From Hemileia vastatrix (Eukaryota; Basidiomycota; Pucciniomycetes; Pucciniales; Zaghouaniaceae): a stretch of 64,000 nt of DNA. Within the stretch, counting starts at the first letter, position 1, and each line of letters starts with the position of its first letter. A program made the position numbers and the translations under genes. This document shows positions 44,682 to 55,640 of the stretch, one piece after another. The notes under the pieces are model-generated. The model was not told the DNA's origin and ran no database searches. It saw only the letters and a list, made by a program, of their open reading frames with translations. The stretch spans positions 21,046,501 to 21,110,500 of the forward strand of contig JASXTE010000005.1 of NCBI GenBank assembly GCA_030280995.1, written 5' to 3'.

Positions 44682-46267
44682 ATGCACTCCTTCCTTTCAA
44701 TTTGGATCTTTATTTTTTCTAGAGGCCTTTTTCTTAATTTCACGACGGTAATCAACTCAGTGGCAATATTACCCCATGAACCTTCATCTCAAGGGCCATT
44801 GACCGTTAACACAACATTTACTGTCGCTCTGCATGATCCTTATCTTACTTATATTTCTACACCTGGCTCAGGTGTTTTGGTAAATTGCCCTGCTGCAATA
44901 TATTGGAATGAAGAAATTACTGCGGAATATAATGCTACTCACCCGCTGAGCCCTGACGAATTAGAAGAACAGCAGATTTCTTCCTATCTAAATACGCATC
45001 CCGACAAGACTCTATGGGAGCTTTTTACAAGTACTTTGAGTCGTGATATTGAAAGGTGGAGGGCTGGCGAACACCCCACTGAGGCAGCAGCAGATGCAAC
45101 CGTCGAATTCGTAGGAGAAACCGTAAAGGATTTAATCATTTACAGCTGGGATGCTGTCAAATGGCTAATAAAATTTCCGTTTGAGGCCAAAGAAGAATCA
45201 AGACAAGTTTGTATTCAAATTTATCTTAATGGTTTCTTTGTTTCTCACAATATAAAATTGAAGCGTATTTATTTCGTTTTTTTGTCACAAATATTGAATG
45301 TTTGATGTACTTAGGTGGAGCTGTTTTTCAGGGAATTATGGGAAGGTAGGTTTTTTTTTCTTTTTTTTGATTTGTAAAATAACTTTTTTTTTTTTTTACA
45401 TTTGTAAATAATCAGGAGGGAAATTAGCTGGAGGCTTGTTCCAAGAAAATGCTATGGATGGCTTGAAAATGGTTGCGGGAGGATTAGCAATCCATTTACT
45501 ACTTCATGGATCTGAATTCACAGCCGAAAGTATTCTTCTAGTAGGAGTAGGTTTCAAAGTGATACATTTAATAATGCATGCAGTTGAAGCATTAGGTAAC
45601 TAGTTGACTAAATGGTTCTGGTCTAGAGCTGAAGGATTCAGTAGCATGTCTAAACTGATCCCTGCATTTATACTTTTTTAATATTTGTTAAGCTGGAAGC
45701 CTTCCAGCAGGCATAGCGGGGGCTATACAAGCTGGCTTAATATTTTTACATTGTCTCGATGACCCTCTCCTCATCCTTACCCCAATATTAACAAACACTG
45801 CACAAGTACTAGGATCATCCAAGAGTGTCCTAGTTACCTCAACAGATGGTGAATCAGAGGGAGGTTTTACTTCTACTGACGGGAAGAAATTAGTTGACTT
45901 GCCACCCAAAACTATAATTCCTGCGTCATCCACATGTCCTTTAAAGCCAGGCCAGCTAGGAGCTCCACCTTTAACCTATGATCAACTATGTATCAATTCT
46001 AATTCATCAAACATTCGAAAATTAATTTTTGGGACTTCTAAAGCGACAGAAAAATTATCCAGAGAAGAGAGGCTTGACGCTTTTGAACATGTTCGAAAAT
46101 TTTGGTGCTGTTATGGAAAAAGTGGAAAACTTCCGGACTCAGTGCTGGAAAGCATTCCAGGAAAAGAGCCTTGGGAAGGTCACTTAACCTGGGATACACT
46201 TGGAAACTGTGAGAATCTGGTAGAAGAGAAGTCAGTCAACTCAGCAAAAATACAAATTACACTATAG
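44682..46267 (+). CDS. Four-exon gene of unknown function, possibly secreted
   Basis: Exons 44682-45206, 45315-45345, 45416-45595 and 45693-46267 give one open frame of 436 residues. Introns: GTTTGT...CTTAG (108 nt), GTAGGT...ATCAG (70 nt), GTAACT...GTTAAG (97 nt). The first donor is weak. The N-terminus (MHSFLSIWIFIFSRGLFLNF) is hydrophobic like a signal peptide or anchor. Residues about 185-290 are rich in Gly and hydrophobics (LAGGLFQENAMDGLKMVAGG, LLVGVGFKVIHLIMHAVEAL, AGIAGAIQAGLIFLHCLDD), like packed membrane-active helices. The C-terminus is hydrophilic, with several Cys. No family is recognised. Intact codons and splice sites across decayed surroundings suggest a real host gene. Function is not assigned. 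Confidence 0.65.
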
Positions 46268-47021
46268 TTCTATTTATTTAGTAGGGTCAATTTATTTTTA
46301 AGGCTTTTAGATTTTTTAATCTAGTCTTTATAAAACTTTTTTATCGTTATTTTTCATTTTATGTCTTGATTTTACTTTTGTAACGAGAACATATATTATG
46401 ACTGTCTAGCCAGATAATATCCTCTGAGCTCACGTCACCTTTAACATCTTGGTTGACTCTGAGATGTTTTTTCCGATATAGATGAATGCTGAACTTTGTA
46501 TTTGGGTATTTTTTGGAGTGGAATATTTGAGTTGTTGAAGATTAGGTTGATGGGGCAGATTGTATGTGTCCGATATTTAGAGCATGTACAATCGACCATC
46601 AACATGCCCTACTTTCCCTAACCGGAGCATTCTGGAGCTTGGCCGGAGTTCCAGACTCAATTAGTACCTTTAAATTATCAATAAAAAATATAGAAAAATT
46701 ACAGATGATAGAGCTAAGTCTCTTTTATCATCCATTCAAATTTTTGTAGTCTGCACAGCCCTATTCACCTAGTAAAAAATTATCAAAGCTAATAAAATTA
46801 TGAAAAATCAAATATAATCAAATATATTTATAAAATTATTAAAAATAGTAGAAAAATAGTAAAAATTCCAGAAAAATTCCCAAAGATTCTTGAGACTTCT
46901 GAATTTAATTTCCATGAGCATTCAAACCTATTATTGCATTTCCCGTCTGATAATTCTTTTTTAAATCTTGACCCATAAAATTAACCCTTTTAAACCACTT
47001 TTAATACTCAATTTCTTTTAG
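46268..47021. other. Intergenic with a dispersed repeat (about 46590-46930)
   Basis: CCGGAGCATTCTGGAGCTTGGCCGGAGTTCC, AATTAGTACCTTTAAA, TAGAGCTAAGTCTC, CTGCACAGCCCTATTCA and TTCTTGAGACTTCTGA recur as the reverse complement in 55855-56170. No coding capacity is seen. Likely a short non-autonomous repeat. Confidence 0.6.
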
Positions 47022-47292
47022 AGTAACACCACACAATATGGGGGGTAGACTTGCTAGAAAGTCCACAACTTTGGACCCAAATTCATCTAATATTGAAGGC
47101 ACATTGAGCTATTGACAAAGGAACCATACAATCAGGGATGAACACCACTCAGCTGAAAAGTTTGAGGTGGGTGTTCAAGTAGAGTTCAGTATGGGTTCAG
47201 TATAAGTTCAGTCTGAGTTCCATCTGAATTCCATCTGAGTTCAGTTTGGGGACTTGCTAGCAAGTCCACCCCCTATACTGTGTAGTGTAACC
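47022..47292. mobile_element. MITE-like element with about 43-bp inverted ends
   Basis: Left AGTAACACCACACAATATGG then GGGGTAGACTTGCTAGAAAG; right is the complement of GGTTACACTACACAGTATAG then GGGGTGGACTTGCTAGCAAG. The inside holds a short GAGTTCAGT/GAGTTCCAT tandem (47160-47245). The TSD is not certain. Confidence 0.75.
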
Positions 47293-47537
47293 ATTCTAAA
47301 CTAGATTGGCCTTTCCAATCTCAGTAATCATTTGCCAAAAAAATTTTATAATAAACCTGAGTGCCCTACTAAGCTTTAGAATGCCACATCCTCCCTCCAA
47401 TGAAGAATTCCCTCATTCTTTAAGTTTTCATAATTGATCAAACAAATATTCATTCTCTCTTCATCCTCATCAATCAATTTCCTTAACTATTCCCAAATAT
47501 TTCCACCTTTTATTTCTAAATCAATATCATCATCAAT
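47293..47537. promoter_or_regulatory. Upstream region of the zinc-cluster gene
   Basis: No TATA box is obvious. Pyrimidine-rich near the start (TTCATTCTCTCTTCATCCTC), as is common in fungal promoters. Confidence 0.35.
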
Positions 47538-48210
47538 ATGTCATCAAAAGACCTCACTGTTCCTTGTGAACTTTGCACCAAATACCAGGTTCCTTGTCTG
47601 ATTTCAAACCTAGGTCTTCCTGGAAGAATTGCCTGTGATCTTTGCAGGATTAAGAAAATCAAGTGTAATAGTCCAATTATACCTTCCAGAACTAACATCT
47701 ATACTGGAACAGCTGCTCTTCCTAATCCAACTCTTCCTAAAAAGAGATTATCAAAAATTTCCACCTTTTTTTGTAATATAAAGGCTAAAAAAGCTTCTTC
47801 ATCTAAAAATCCCAATGCTGAGCTTCCTCCTCCATCTCAGATCCTAATTCTATTATTCCAGTTTATTCATTCAGTTTCTCTGAAACATTTTTTCCCTGGA
47901 TAAAAAAATTAGTCTTTTAATTTTAAATGTACTAAATCTCCTAATAATTCCAAATCCAACTACTATCTCTTCCAACTCCTAAGCTATTGAAATCACCAAT
48001 ACAGATGATGTTGGTCAGGTGCATAATTATTACATTGATCATTATTCTAAGCTTCATAGATATCTCTTTCTTGATTTTTGTGATGATATGAAGCATAAAT
48101 TTTTAATATATTTTCAGGAAACTCCTGCTAATAATACTGAAGATTTAATGAAGATAAGAACTTTAATTAAAAGCTTTGATAATGATGTAGAAAGATTCCA
48201 AAGGGATTAA
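47538..48210 (+). pseudogene. Zn2Cys6-type zinc-cluster protein, frame broken
   Basis: Starts MSSKDLTVPCELCTKYQ. Residues 10-45 have C-x2-C-x6-C-x12-C-x2-C-x6-C with the basic RIKKIK typical of GAL4-type DNA-binding clusters, and the same x12 loop as the antisense gene at 33871. The first frame stops at 47901-47903. A second open piece (48019-48210) reads YIDHYSKLHRYLFLDFCDDM and ends VERFQRD, looking like a C-terminal helical domain. Either an intron joins them or the gene is decayed; stops between (47904-48018) favour decay or an unrecognised intron. Ser/Pro-rich linker between. Function would be DNA binding. Confidence 0.55.
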
Positions 48211-48945
48211 ATATTTTGATTGACTTCTTTAAAATTTTAATACTTTGATTCTCTTTATTTTTTAGTGCTGATGATCATTATTGTGTGGTTGATTTTAACT
48301 CTTTAAATTTGTCATATATTTTTGAATAAAAATTTATAAACTGTATTTTCCTTGTGATGATTCCACTACTTAGAGAAAGGTTTGAATCCCTTCAGACTCC
48401 CACTACCAGGCTCCATTATTCTCACAGCATGAGAGAGCAGGCCTCTCTAATGAGCTGAATACTTTTGATTCCACTCCTGTTGGGCTTCCCCCTTAGCCAA
48501 ATACTATTATTCCATTCTTGCTATAAGGTCCTCCAAGATTCACCTAAAATAGTCTACCAAAGATAGCCACTAAATCCAAACCCTATCCTTCTTCTTTGTT
48601 TCAGCATCACAATATTCAAATAAACTTCTAACCCTTTAAAATCACTCCTACTCTCATCATAAACCATAAATTTTCAGACATTCTTAGCACCTATATTTTT
48701 GAGGTTTAACGGTCTCCATAAATAACCTTTAAAACCTAAATCTTTCTTTAATCCTAAATAACTTCATTTAATGACATATCCATTGCCTAAAGTTAGTTTC
48801 ACTATTTTCATTAATGACTGAGTTGTCCAAATGAGTGAGTACCAGTTTGAGTACTGATGAGCCAGTGATAGATTAAAAATGACTGAATTGAATATCCCAC
48901 TTGATTAAACTTCCCAACTAATATCCTTAAGATCCAAAATTTTAA
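48211..48945. other. No gene recognised
   Basis: AT-rich sequence downstream of the zinc-cluster gene with pyrimidine-rich fragments similar in style to Gypsy gag leaders, but no frame longer than about 40 codons. Confidence 0.4.
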
Positions 48946-49117
48946 TTGATTGCCAGTTTATAGTCTTGCTGGACCAAAGTGAAAGTAATTTGCCAGTTTA
49001 AGGTCATAGGGGAGCAATGATTGACACTTTGATGTTATTTCCAGTTTAAGGTCTTAGAGGACCAAATCCAATAGTTCATTTCCAGTTTTAAGTCATAGTG
49101 GACCAAAGATTGTGTCA
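48946..49117. repeat. About 40-45-bp tandem repeat, four units
   Basis: Units TGCCAGTTTATAGTCTTGCT..., TGCCAGTTTAAGGTCATAGG..., TTCCAGTTTAAGGTCTTAGA..., TTCCAGTTTTAAGTCATAGT..., each followed by GGACCAAA-like bases. A lone unit is at 50896. Confidence 0.85.
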
Positions 49118-49227
49118 ATTCCAACTACCTACTACTAAACTTGAGCCCCTTTTCACCACATTTTTCTCCCCTTCCTATTTGCCAATCCATGTTATCATTT
49201 TTCATCCTAATTTTCAAATTTTGAAGA

Positions 49228-50370
49228 TGACTCCTTCCAGATTCACTGCTTCTAGTGACCAAACCTGTGATTACTTCTCCTTTACCCATCAAGAGTGCAC
49301 CTTTACCTATAAATAGAAAAGATATAACCTACAACAGGGCCTGTCTCAACTTATTTGAGAAGAAGATAAAATGCTCTGGCCTTAAATATGGGTTGATCCC
49401 ACTTCCTATTACCAGGTTTGCCTCCCATTGGAAGCCTTCTACTCTTTCTCCAAATTATTCTCCTCCAAAAAACCTACTCCTTTCACACAATCAGCTTTTT
49501 TAAATATTCCCTCTGACTCTGAGTCTCTGGGTCCACCCCCTTCTACTCTTTAAGATGCTCCTTCTCTGCAATCAAGACTCTCTTCTGTCATCCCTATAAC
49601 TCCTATTGCTCCCAAAGCAATGTTAAACCCACCTAAATTATTTCTGGATGTATCTCCTTCTCCTTCTTCTTTCTCTCAACCTCCTATAACAGAGAATATT
49701 CCTCCTCAAACTAAATTTAGCATCCCTCATCATCCTTCTTCATTGTCAAGAAGACCCAGATCTCCTAGCCCTCCAATGGTTTGTTTTAAGAAAAGAAATC
49801 TTCCTCCAGTTAATGGTTCTCCAATCCCTGCTCCTTCCAGGGACATCCTAACTTTTCTAAAGCCACCTTCATATCACAGCATTCAAAATCCATACTCTTC
49901 CCTTCTTGAAGAAAAATTTCTGCAAAGCCTGCCTTTAAATCTTGAAATTTACACAGTTGACTCTAGTAAGCAATTAATATTTTCATTCTTCTTTTAAAAT
50001 CTTTCTCTTGATTTTTTATAGATGACCTGATCTATATTCTTCTGAATCCTGTTGTTCTCCATCTGCTTATTTTATCCCTGATCCAGAACCCACTACAACT
50101 ATGGTGAAATGTAATGAGCTCTCTCAACAACTATACTCTATTTTCAACATTAACTTGGCCCATTATAAAGGTTATCTGACAAAAGATTGTGCAGAAGTAT
50201 TTTCCAGAGAGCAAGTTTTTAAATTTCACTTTAAATAAGCCACTGGCTGGACCATAAACAATGTTGTCAATTTGAAGAGATTGAAAAATTTCATAGAGCC
50301 TCTCCTGAAAACATCACTGTGCCATCTTCATCAAAAGAGAAACTTCCTTAATTCTTCAAGCTCATGCTAG
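49228..50370 (+). pseudogene. Second zinc-cluster gene, decayed
   Basis: Starts MTPSRFTASSDQTCDYFSFT. The first half of the cluster is C-x3-x6-C with the second Cys replaced by Phe. After a frameshift the second half reads ACLNLFEKKIKC with another Cys lost. Pro/Ser-rich fragments follow (49620-49997), then a helical part (LAHYKGYLTKDCAEVFSREQ near 50160-50215) in yet another frame. It parallels 47538-48210 in layout, so it is a tandem paralogue. Confidence 0.5.
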
Positions 50371-50374
50371 AAAT

Positions 50375-51160
50375 TTTAAAGAAACTAAAATAAATCTATA
50401 TATATCAAATCCTAAAAACTACATACTACTTATTTTATTTTATTTTCAATTTTAATTTTAATTTAATTTTAATTTTATTATTATTTTATTACTATTATTA
50501 TGAATAGTCCTAAAATTTAAAATTTAAAATTAAATATAATTAAAAGAAGCCCCCCAGCCATTTGATGAGCTGTACCCCTGACATCATACCAACATCCAAG
50601 TGCACCTTGATATGGGATACAAAAGAAAGAAATAGAAAAGAAAGATAAATAGTTTTTGAGAAATTTTGAAAACAAAATAACTAAAAAATAAAAATGATCA
50701 CTGGGTGGGCTCCCTCCAATTTGTAAAAATGATTTGAGACCACCAGTAATCATATTTTTAATAATTTTAAAATGAAATTAAAATAAAATTGTAAAAAAAA
50801 AAAAATTCAAAAAAAATTCATAAATCAAAAAAAAAACATAAAGAAAATCCTTGAATCTGGCTTCGAATGAGCCTAATTGTTTAAATGTTGTGTTGATCCA
50901 GTTTATAGTCTTATTGGACTTCCTATATAACAAAAACAGTGCCAGGATTCAACTAGAAACAGGGAAAATATGGTAACAAACATTGTGGGGTAATTGTGTA
51001 TAGAGCAGCCAGCCCATCAATTACCCCCAAACTTACCAATATTAAGTTTAGAAGGTTCCCCTGTGAACACTTCTACCAAAAATAAATACATTCCTACATA
51101 ACTCTTCACCATAAACTTTTAACATTCAAATTTAATGATTGATAATTTTAATGATAGTTG
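50375..51160. other. Low-complexity and AT-rich spacer
   Basis: TTTTAATTTTAATTTAATTT tracts at 50425-50500 and A-runs at 50795-50840. No gene seen. Confidence 0.6.
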
Positions 51161-51164
51161 TTAG

Positions 51165-51368
51165 TTTATAATCTCTTGTGGAGTGAATCTTCTTTAAACA
51201 ATAATAAAGTAGTTTATCCACATTTCAGGGGTATTCTTCTTAACAATGGTAAGTAGTTTATCCTCATTTCGGAGGAAATACTCATAAACAATGGTAGGTA
51301 GTTTATCCTCATTTTGGAGTTAGACTTTGTAACAATAGTAGGTAGTTTATCCTTATTTTGGAGTTATT
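51165..51368. repeat. About 50-57-bp tandem repeat, four units
   Basis: Units contain AACAATxGTAxGTAGTTTATCC followed by xCATTTxGGAG. Starts are near 51199, 51245, 51291 and 51342. It lies at the 3' end of the Gypsy integrase fragment. Confidence 0.85.
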
Positions 51369-51369
51369 C

Positions 51370-51850
51370 TTAAGCACACCTTGTTCCCCTAGGATGAAAC
51401 TGCTTTACTTGAACAGAAGCTACCCTCTTTTTCAATAGAACTCCATCCAACTCTTCTAACACATATGAACCCCCAGATTCCTGTTCTCTAACTCTGTATG
51501 GTCCATTCCACCTATCTGCAAACATTCTTCCCCATTGAATTTCCAAACTCCTATTATACACCAAGACCATATCTCCAGTTTTCAATGGATTACTAAGCCT
51601 ATGAGCCAACTATTATCCCAATATCAAACTGACTGATTCCTAATATTCATCATTTCCAAATATGCCTTTTCCAGGGTTTCATCTTTCTTTTCTAGCTGAA
51701 CCATTCTTGCACATAATAATTCTTTAATATTTTTGACTGTGTCCAAATCTACTCAAATATATGATTCATCCTCTAAATCATGTGCTAAAACTGCTTTCTG
51801 TCCAAAAACTAGTTTTTATGGTGAATATTGAGTTGTTTTAAAGATGGTAG
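51370..51850 (-). pseudogene. Gypsy integrase C-terminus fragment
   Basis: KTGDMVLVYNRSLE, then FADRWNGPYRV (the GPY/F module) and VKQFHPRGT at the end. Upstream, in broken frames, are KLVFGQKAVLAHDLEDESYI and LCARMVQLEKKDETLEKAY, the usual region after the DDE domain. It is probably from the same family as the element at 1-5000, since the adjoining sequence is that element's LTR. Confidence 0.8.
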
Positions 51851-52894
51851 TGAAATCTGGGCACAAATCTTGAGGTTATTAATTAAATTAGTGCATATTA
51901 TGAGGTCAAGGCACTAATAATAAAATTAGGACACTAAATAAGCTCCTCTTTCCTACTATAGTGTGTTTAAACATATGGAGCATACAATGTGGGGTAATTT
52001 TAGTCTGAAATTACAAACTTTGTTAATAATAGGGGGTATAAATTTTAAGGGATCTGCAGTAAGGGATCAGAAATTTTGTTTGCCAGAATCAGACATTATT
52101 AATTGATAAAGATTCTTATCTACTAGCCTTGAGGCTTGTGGATTAGAATTTCACAAAAATGCATTATCCCACCTCTTATACCCCAATTTCCATTCCTAAC
52201 TCCTAATCCTAAACTCATCACATTTATGATTTATTTGTCAGAAAGTCACATGACATATAATTTTGGATTCCATCCTTATGTCTATCTTCACTCTATGCAT
52301 GATGTGGTTATGAAAGAAAGTTTTCCAAGATGTGGTTAGGAAAAATGAGTAGAAATATGTTGGATAGAGGTGAATATTGACATGTAAAATGTCTAATAAC
52401 CCAATTATTAGCAAAAATAATTACAGAAGATAATTAAGGTATTATGATTTTTATCTAAAATCAATTTAATTTTGTATCCCCTACTATTGATACCCTTTAA
52501 TGAAGCTATGCATAAGGGATAAATGCAGGAAGCATAAGGCCAGTACACAGAAGCCATTTTAAGGTTAAAAAACATCAACTTTTAAAAGTGTTATTTTTAT
52601 ACATTTAAGTAGCTAAATAAATAGTCTTAAATAAGGCAAGTTGATCTGTCAAAGCTCAACTTTAATATTATAAGATTTATAGCACATAGATTCAAATTTT
52701 AAGTGATTTAAAGTGCATTTATTCATTCTTTCAATATAATAGTGAAAATAACAGCTTTAAGTCCACTTAAAAGTTATGTAATCTAATTTACAAGTTTCTT
52801 AATAATACCTCAACATATTACAACCTAATTTTAAGTACATAAGACCTATAAAAGGTGAATATATGTGTTTATTGAAAGTATTATAATGGCATAT
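51850..52894 (-). repeat. Fragment of the long Gypsy LTR
   Basis: Matches 10230-10820 over GGTAGTGAAAT, GTTATTAATxAAATTAGTGC, AATGTGGGGTAATT, CCAGTACACAGAAGCCATTT and ACAGCTTTAAGT. It is broken by the small element at 52031-52482 and ends at TIR element A2. Confidence 0.8.
52031..52482. mobile_element. MITE derived from type B elements
   Basis: The left half matches the transposase-side end of B2 (complement of 61014-60740), including GGGATCTGCAxTxAGGGATCAG. The right half matches the SANT-side end (13400-13604 and 56195-56400). It begins AGGGGGTATAAA and ends TATCCCCT, so it is an internal deletion derivative joining the two ends. The duplication is not clear. Confidence 0.7.
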
Positions 52895-53182
52895 ATTAGG
52901 GGGTGTCAATTCTGGAAAATCTACACTTTCAAATCTGCACTTGTTTGGGTTCAGATTTCCAAAACACACTAGCCCCAACACTTGTGGATTTCAAAATTAA
53001 ATAATTCACTTATTTCACTCAAATCTGCACTTTCTCAACCAAAAGTTTTGGTTTCACGATAACCTCTCATTTCACTGATTTTTCAGCATCATACCATTCA
53101 TACACAATGCTCTGAAGCATAACACTGTATAACTCAAAACATCATACATAATTTACATTTTTATACCATACAAGAACCATGC

Positions 53183-54360
53183 TGTCAGTGTGTGCTAGTA
53201 TCTAAGTATGATTTAATAGTGAATACTAATGGTACTACTACTTATTGTTAAATGATTTAGTGATTAAACCTCAAGGAAGACTAATAAACTAGTTATTCTC
53301 AATATAAACTCACAATACTTGGATTTTTATGCGTGCTAGTGGTGGAAAATAGATCAATAAAATATAGTTATAGCTTATATAAAAATAATATCAATTTATA
53401 AATGCTTTATAATATAATTATATATTATAATAATTGTTTTTATAATGTTTATTTGAAGTGTAGTAAGTAAGTTATGTCCAATAACCCGTCAAATCCTCCC
53501 TTACTTATACCAAAATCCACTGGAGTGCACAGACCTTCAATCCAGATGATGTCACTTCTATCCCCAGAATTTACAGCACTGTGAGGGCCCATCACCTCCC
53601 CATGGCCTCCACTTCAAGAATTTTCAACACCCAGACCGCCAGTTAGAACCCTCCATCACAATTAATGATACCAGAGACCCATACCATAAATAGAATAAAC
53701 AGATAAAAGCGGATACCATAAAGAAACAGGTAAAATAACTCACCCAAAGAGTATATAATGAAACCCAAAGCATATAAATGAACCAAATTAACTTTCCAAG
53801 CCCCCAATAACATCCCCAAGAATCCATATTAACCCAGTAATCATATACCAACCCATAAATCCGTGAAAAACCATCAAAGGAAGCAGATTAAGTTGTCCAA
53901 ACTGGATATATGCGCCTGAAATAGGTGTATATGCTTGTGTAAGCGTTGTGAGTCCACTGAATACTTCCATATGACCTAAAATAAGCAGAAAAATAAAGTT
54001 TATAGGCTATTAAGAGGTTAAAACCCACTTATAGACCTAAATATACATAATATAACTTCATATTTCGCTGAATATGAGGTTTATGTATACATATAAGCTT
54101 ATGTATGTCTATAATTACTTAATATCACTTAAGATAAGTATATTATGACTCCATTAACACCTTAATAAGTATTTTTAGGCTATGGATAAGCTTTTTAAAC
54201 TACTATAAGTCATATAATAGTGTAATAATTATATATATATGTATTATAACCATATATATATGCATTATAACCTTATTTTTAAGTAATAAGCTTAATTTAA
54301 TTAAGGTTATCTTATTTTAATTATAAGAATTACTCAGTCCTGAAGATACCTAGGCTGACA
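53183..54360. mobile_element. Solo LTR, 1178 bp, TSD CATGC
   Basis: Begins TGTCAGTGTGTGCTAG and ends GATACCTAGGCTGACA. CATGC flanks both sides (53178-53182, 54361-54365). The TSD spans the ATG of the transposase gene. Its end resembles that of the long Gypsy LTR (ACTCAGTCCTGxxGATAxxxxGGCTGACA), so the two LTR families may be related. Confidence 0.92.
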
Positions 54361-54361
54361 C

Positions 54362-54640
54362 ATGCCTTCCTTTTTCTCAAATCATGATAAGCTAAATCAA
54401 GCAATGACTTTCACAGCTCTTTATCTCCTCTTGGACTCGGATTGCTTTTCTAATTCTGATCTTGAAGAAGATTTTCTTTTTTTGTCAAAAGTGGGTAGGA
54501 AATTTTACCTTCTTCCAAGTAAGGCTCAAGTACTTCATACCCCCAAGTACACCATCCAAAAACTTCTTAACCTATTTGTACCCAGTTTTACACTGTTTTT
54601 CAGGACTTCTCAGGAATGTTTCCTTAGAATGGTTATTTGT
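54362..54640 (+). pseudogene. Harbinger-type transposase, N-terminal fragment (A2)
   Basis: MPSFFSNHDKLNQAMTF, SDCFSNSDLEEDFLFLSK, VLHTPKYTIQKLLNL and FRTSQECFLRM match A1 residue by residue. After about residue 90 the sequence switches to TET upstream material in the same orientation, so the catalytic domain is absent. B2 shows a similar junction (60640-60370). Confidence 0.82.
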
Positions 54641-54649
54641 ATTTGCATC

Positions 54650-55200
54650 TTGACATTAATTTTGAATTTTCTGTTATACTCTCTTTGTTTTCCTTCATCA
54701 ACTCAAGATGAAATTGCATATTTTCTGGAATTACATAATTTTTCAGTCATTCTTTTTTTCTTTCATCACTCATATCTATTTCCTCCTCTCTTCTTTCATC
54801 CATCAAATAATTTGAAGTCAATTGTTTTCTCAACTAATCTCTGCAGGTAGTTCATTTTTTCATTTTTACTTATGTATTTGCTAATTAATATTTTTTTGTT
54901 TTTTGTATCTAAATTTTTTTAGTAAGTGTTTATTTTTTGACTTTAAAGGTAAAGAAATCTTTTTTCTTCTCTCCCTCTATTCCTTCTTTTTTAGCTCCAT
55001 CATCCTACTCTTCATCCCTCCTTGGGATGGTCATTATTCCCCCTTTCCCCTATCTCACTTTTTTTTGGTTCCATGTCATTGAAACACATACATTGAAAGT
55101 TCTTTATGAATTTCACTTGCTCAATATTCAATTTCCCCTAAATTTTAACTTTACTCTTTCTAACTCTATTTCTCCTACCTTTCAATCAAGGTAAGTTTCA
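54650..55200 (+). other. TET-gene upstream exons (A2 copy)
   Basis: The stretch ending LCR before GTAGTTCATTTT (54848) and the exon 54937-55194 ending TFQSR before GTAAGTTTCATC match the A1 and B2 copies. The frame is kept through APSSYSSSLLGMVIIPPFPY. Confidence 0.45.
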
Positions 55201-55309
55201 TCTCCTTTTTTTCATATCTTTATAATACATCTTGCTTTATTTGACAATTTCATAATTAAATATACGTAGGACTCATATCTGGATAGTTGTGGACTTATTA
55301 AACTCCTAA

Positions 55310-55640
55310 TGTTGTCATTTTCATTATCACATTTCAAGTTTATGTCAAAATTTTGAAAATCAAAGTCAGAATTAGGGTTATGTGTAATAGAGTCTAATGT
55401 CCCTTTATCTGGAGACTCTCCTAAAGGCTATCTTTCATATCCCACAAACAGATTTGAATTTGGCTAAGTGTTTTCTGAGTTATTGAACTTTAAAGTTGAG
55501 CCTTTTTTCCCCAATTTGACTTTTTTTTCTTTCATGTTTTCATATAAAAAATTAGGTTTAGTTTTATTTAAGTCACATGTACTTAAACTTAAAATTCTCC
55601 TGAAGCCTAGATTTAATTTCTCACAAATGGTGTGGCATCA
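55310..55640. repeat. TET-region direct repeats (plus orientation)
   Basis: Reverse-complement relatives of the 7640-7980 repeat (AATTAGGGTTA, GGAGACTCTCCTAAAGGCTATC, AAAGTTGAGCCTTTTTTCCC), one full and one partial unit. Confidence 0.7.

Larger units (their letters stand above)
52898..55640. mobile_element. Type A TIR element A2, left part, with a solo LTR inside
   Basis: Left end AGGGGGTGTCAATTCTGG at 52898 after ATT (52895-52897), matching A1 through CAAAACACACTAGCCCCAA and AACACTxxATAACTCAAAAC. A solo LTR interrupts it at 53183. Transposase start (54362) and TET 5' exons (54680-55194) follow on the same strand. No matching right end was found; it may have been lost at the repeat that begins near 55650. 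Confidence 0.7.

Noticed and set aside
48946..49117. CRISPR-like array
   Set aside because: Units are contiguous and diverged with no constant-length unique spacers; a eukaryotic minisatellite.
53624..53970. Trp/Tyr-rich minus-strand ORFs of 60-75 codons
   Set aside because: Inside the 1178-bp solo LTR, overlapping frames, no homology recognised.
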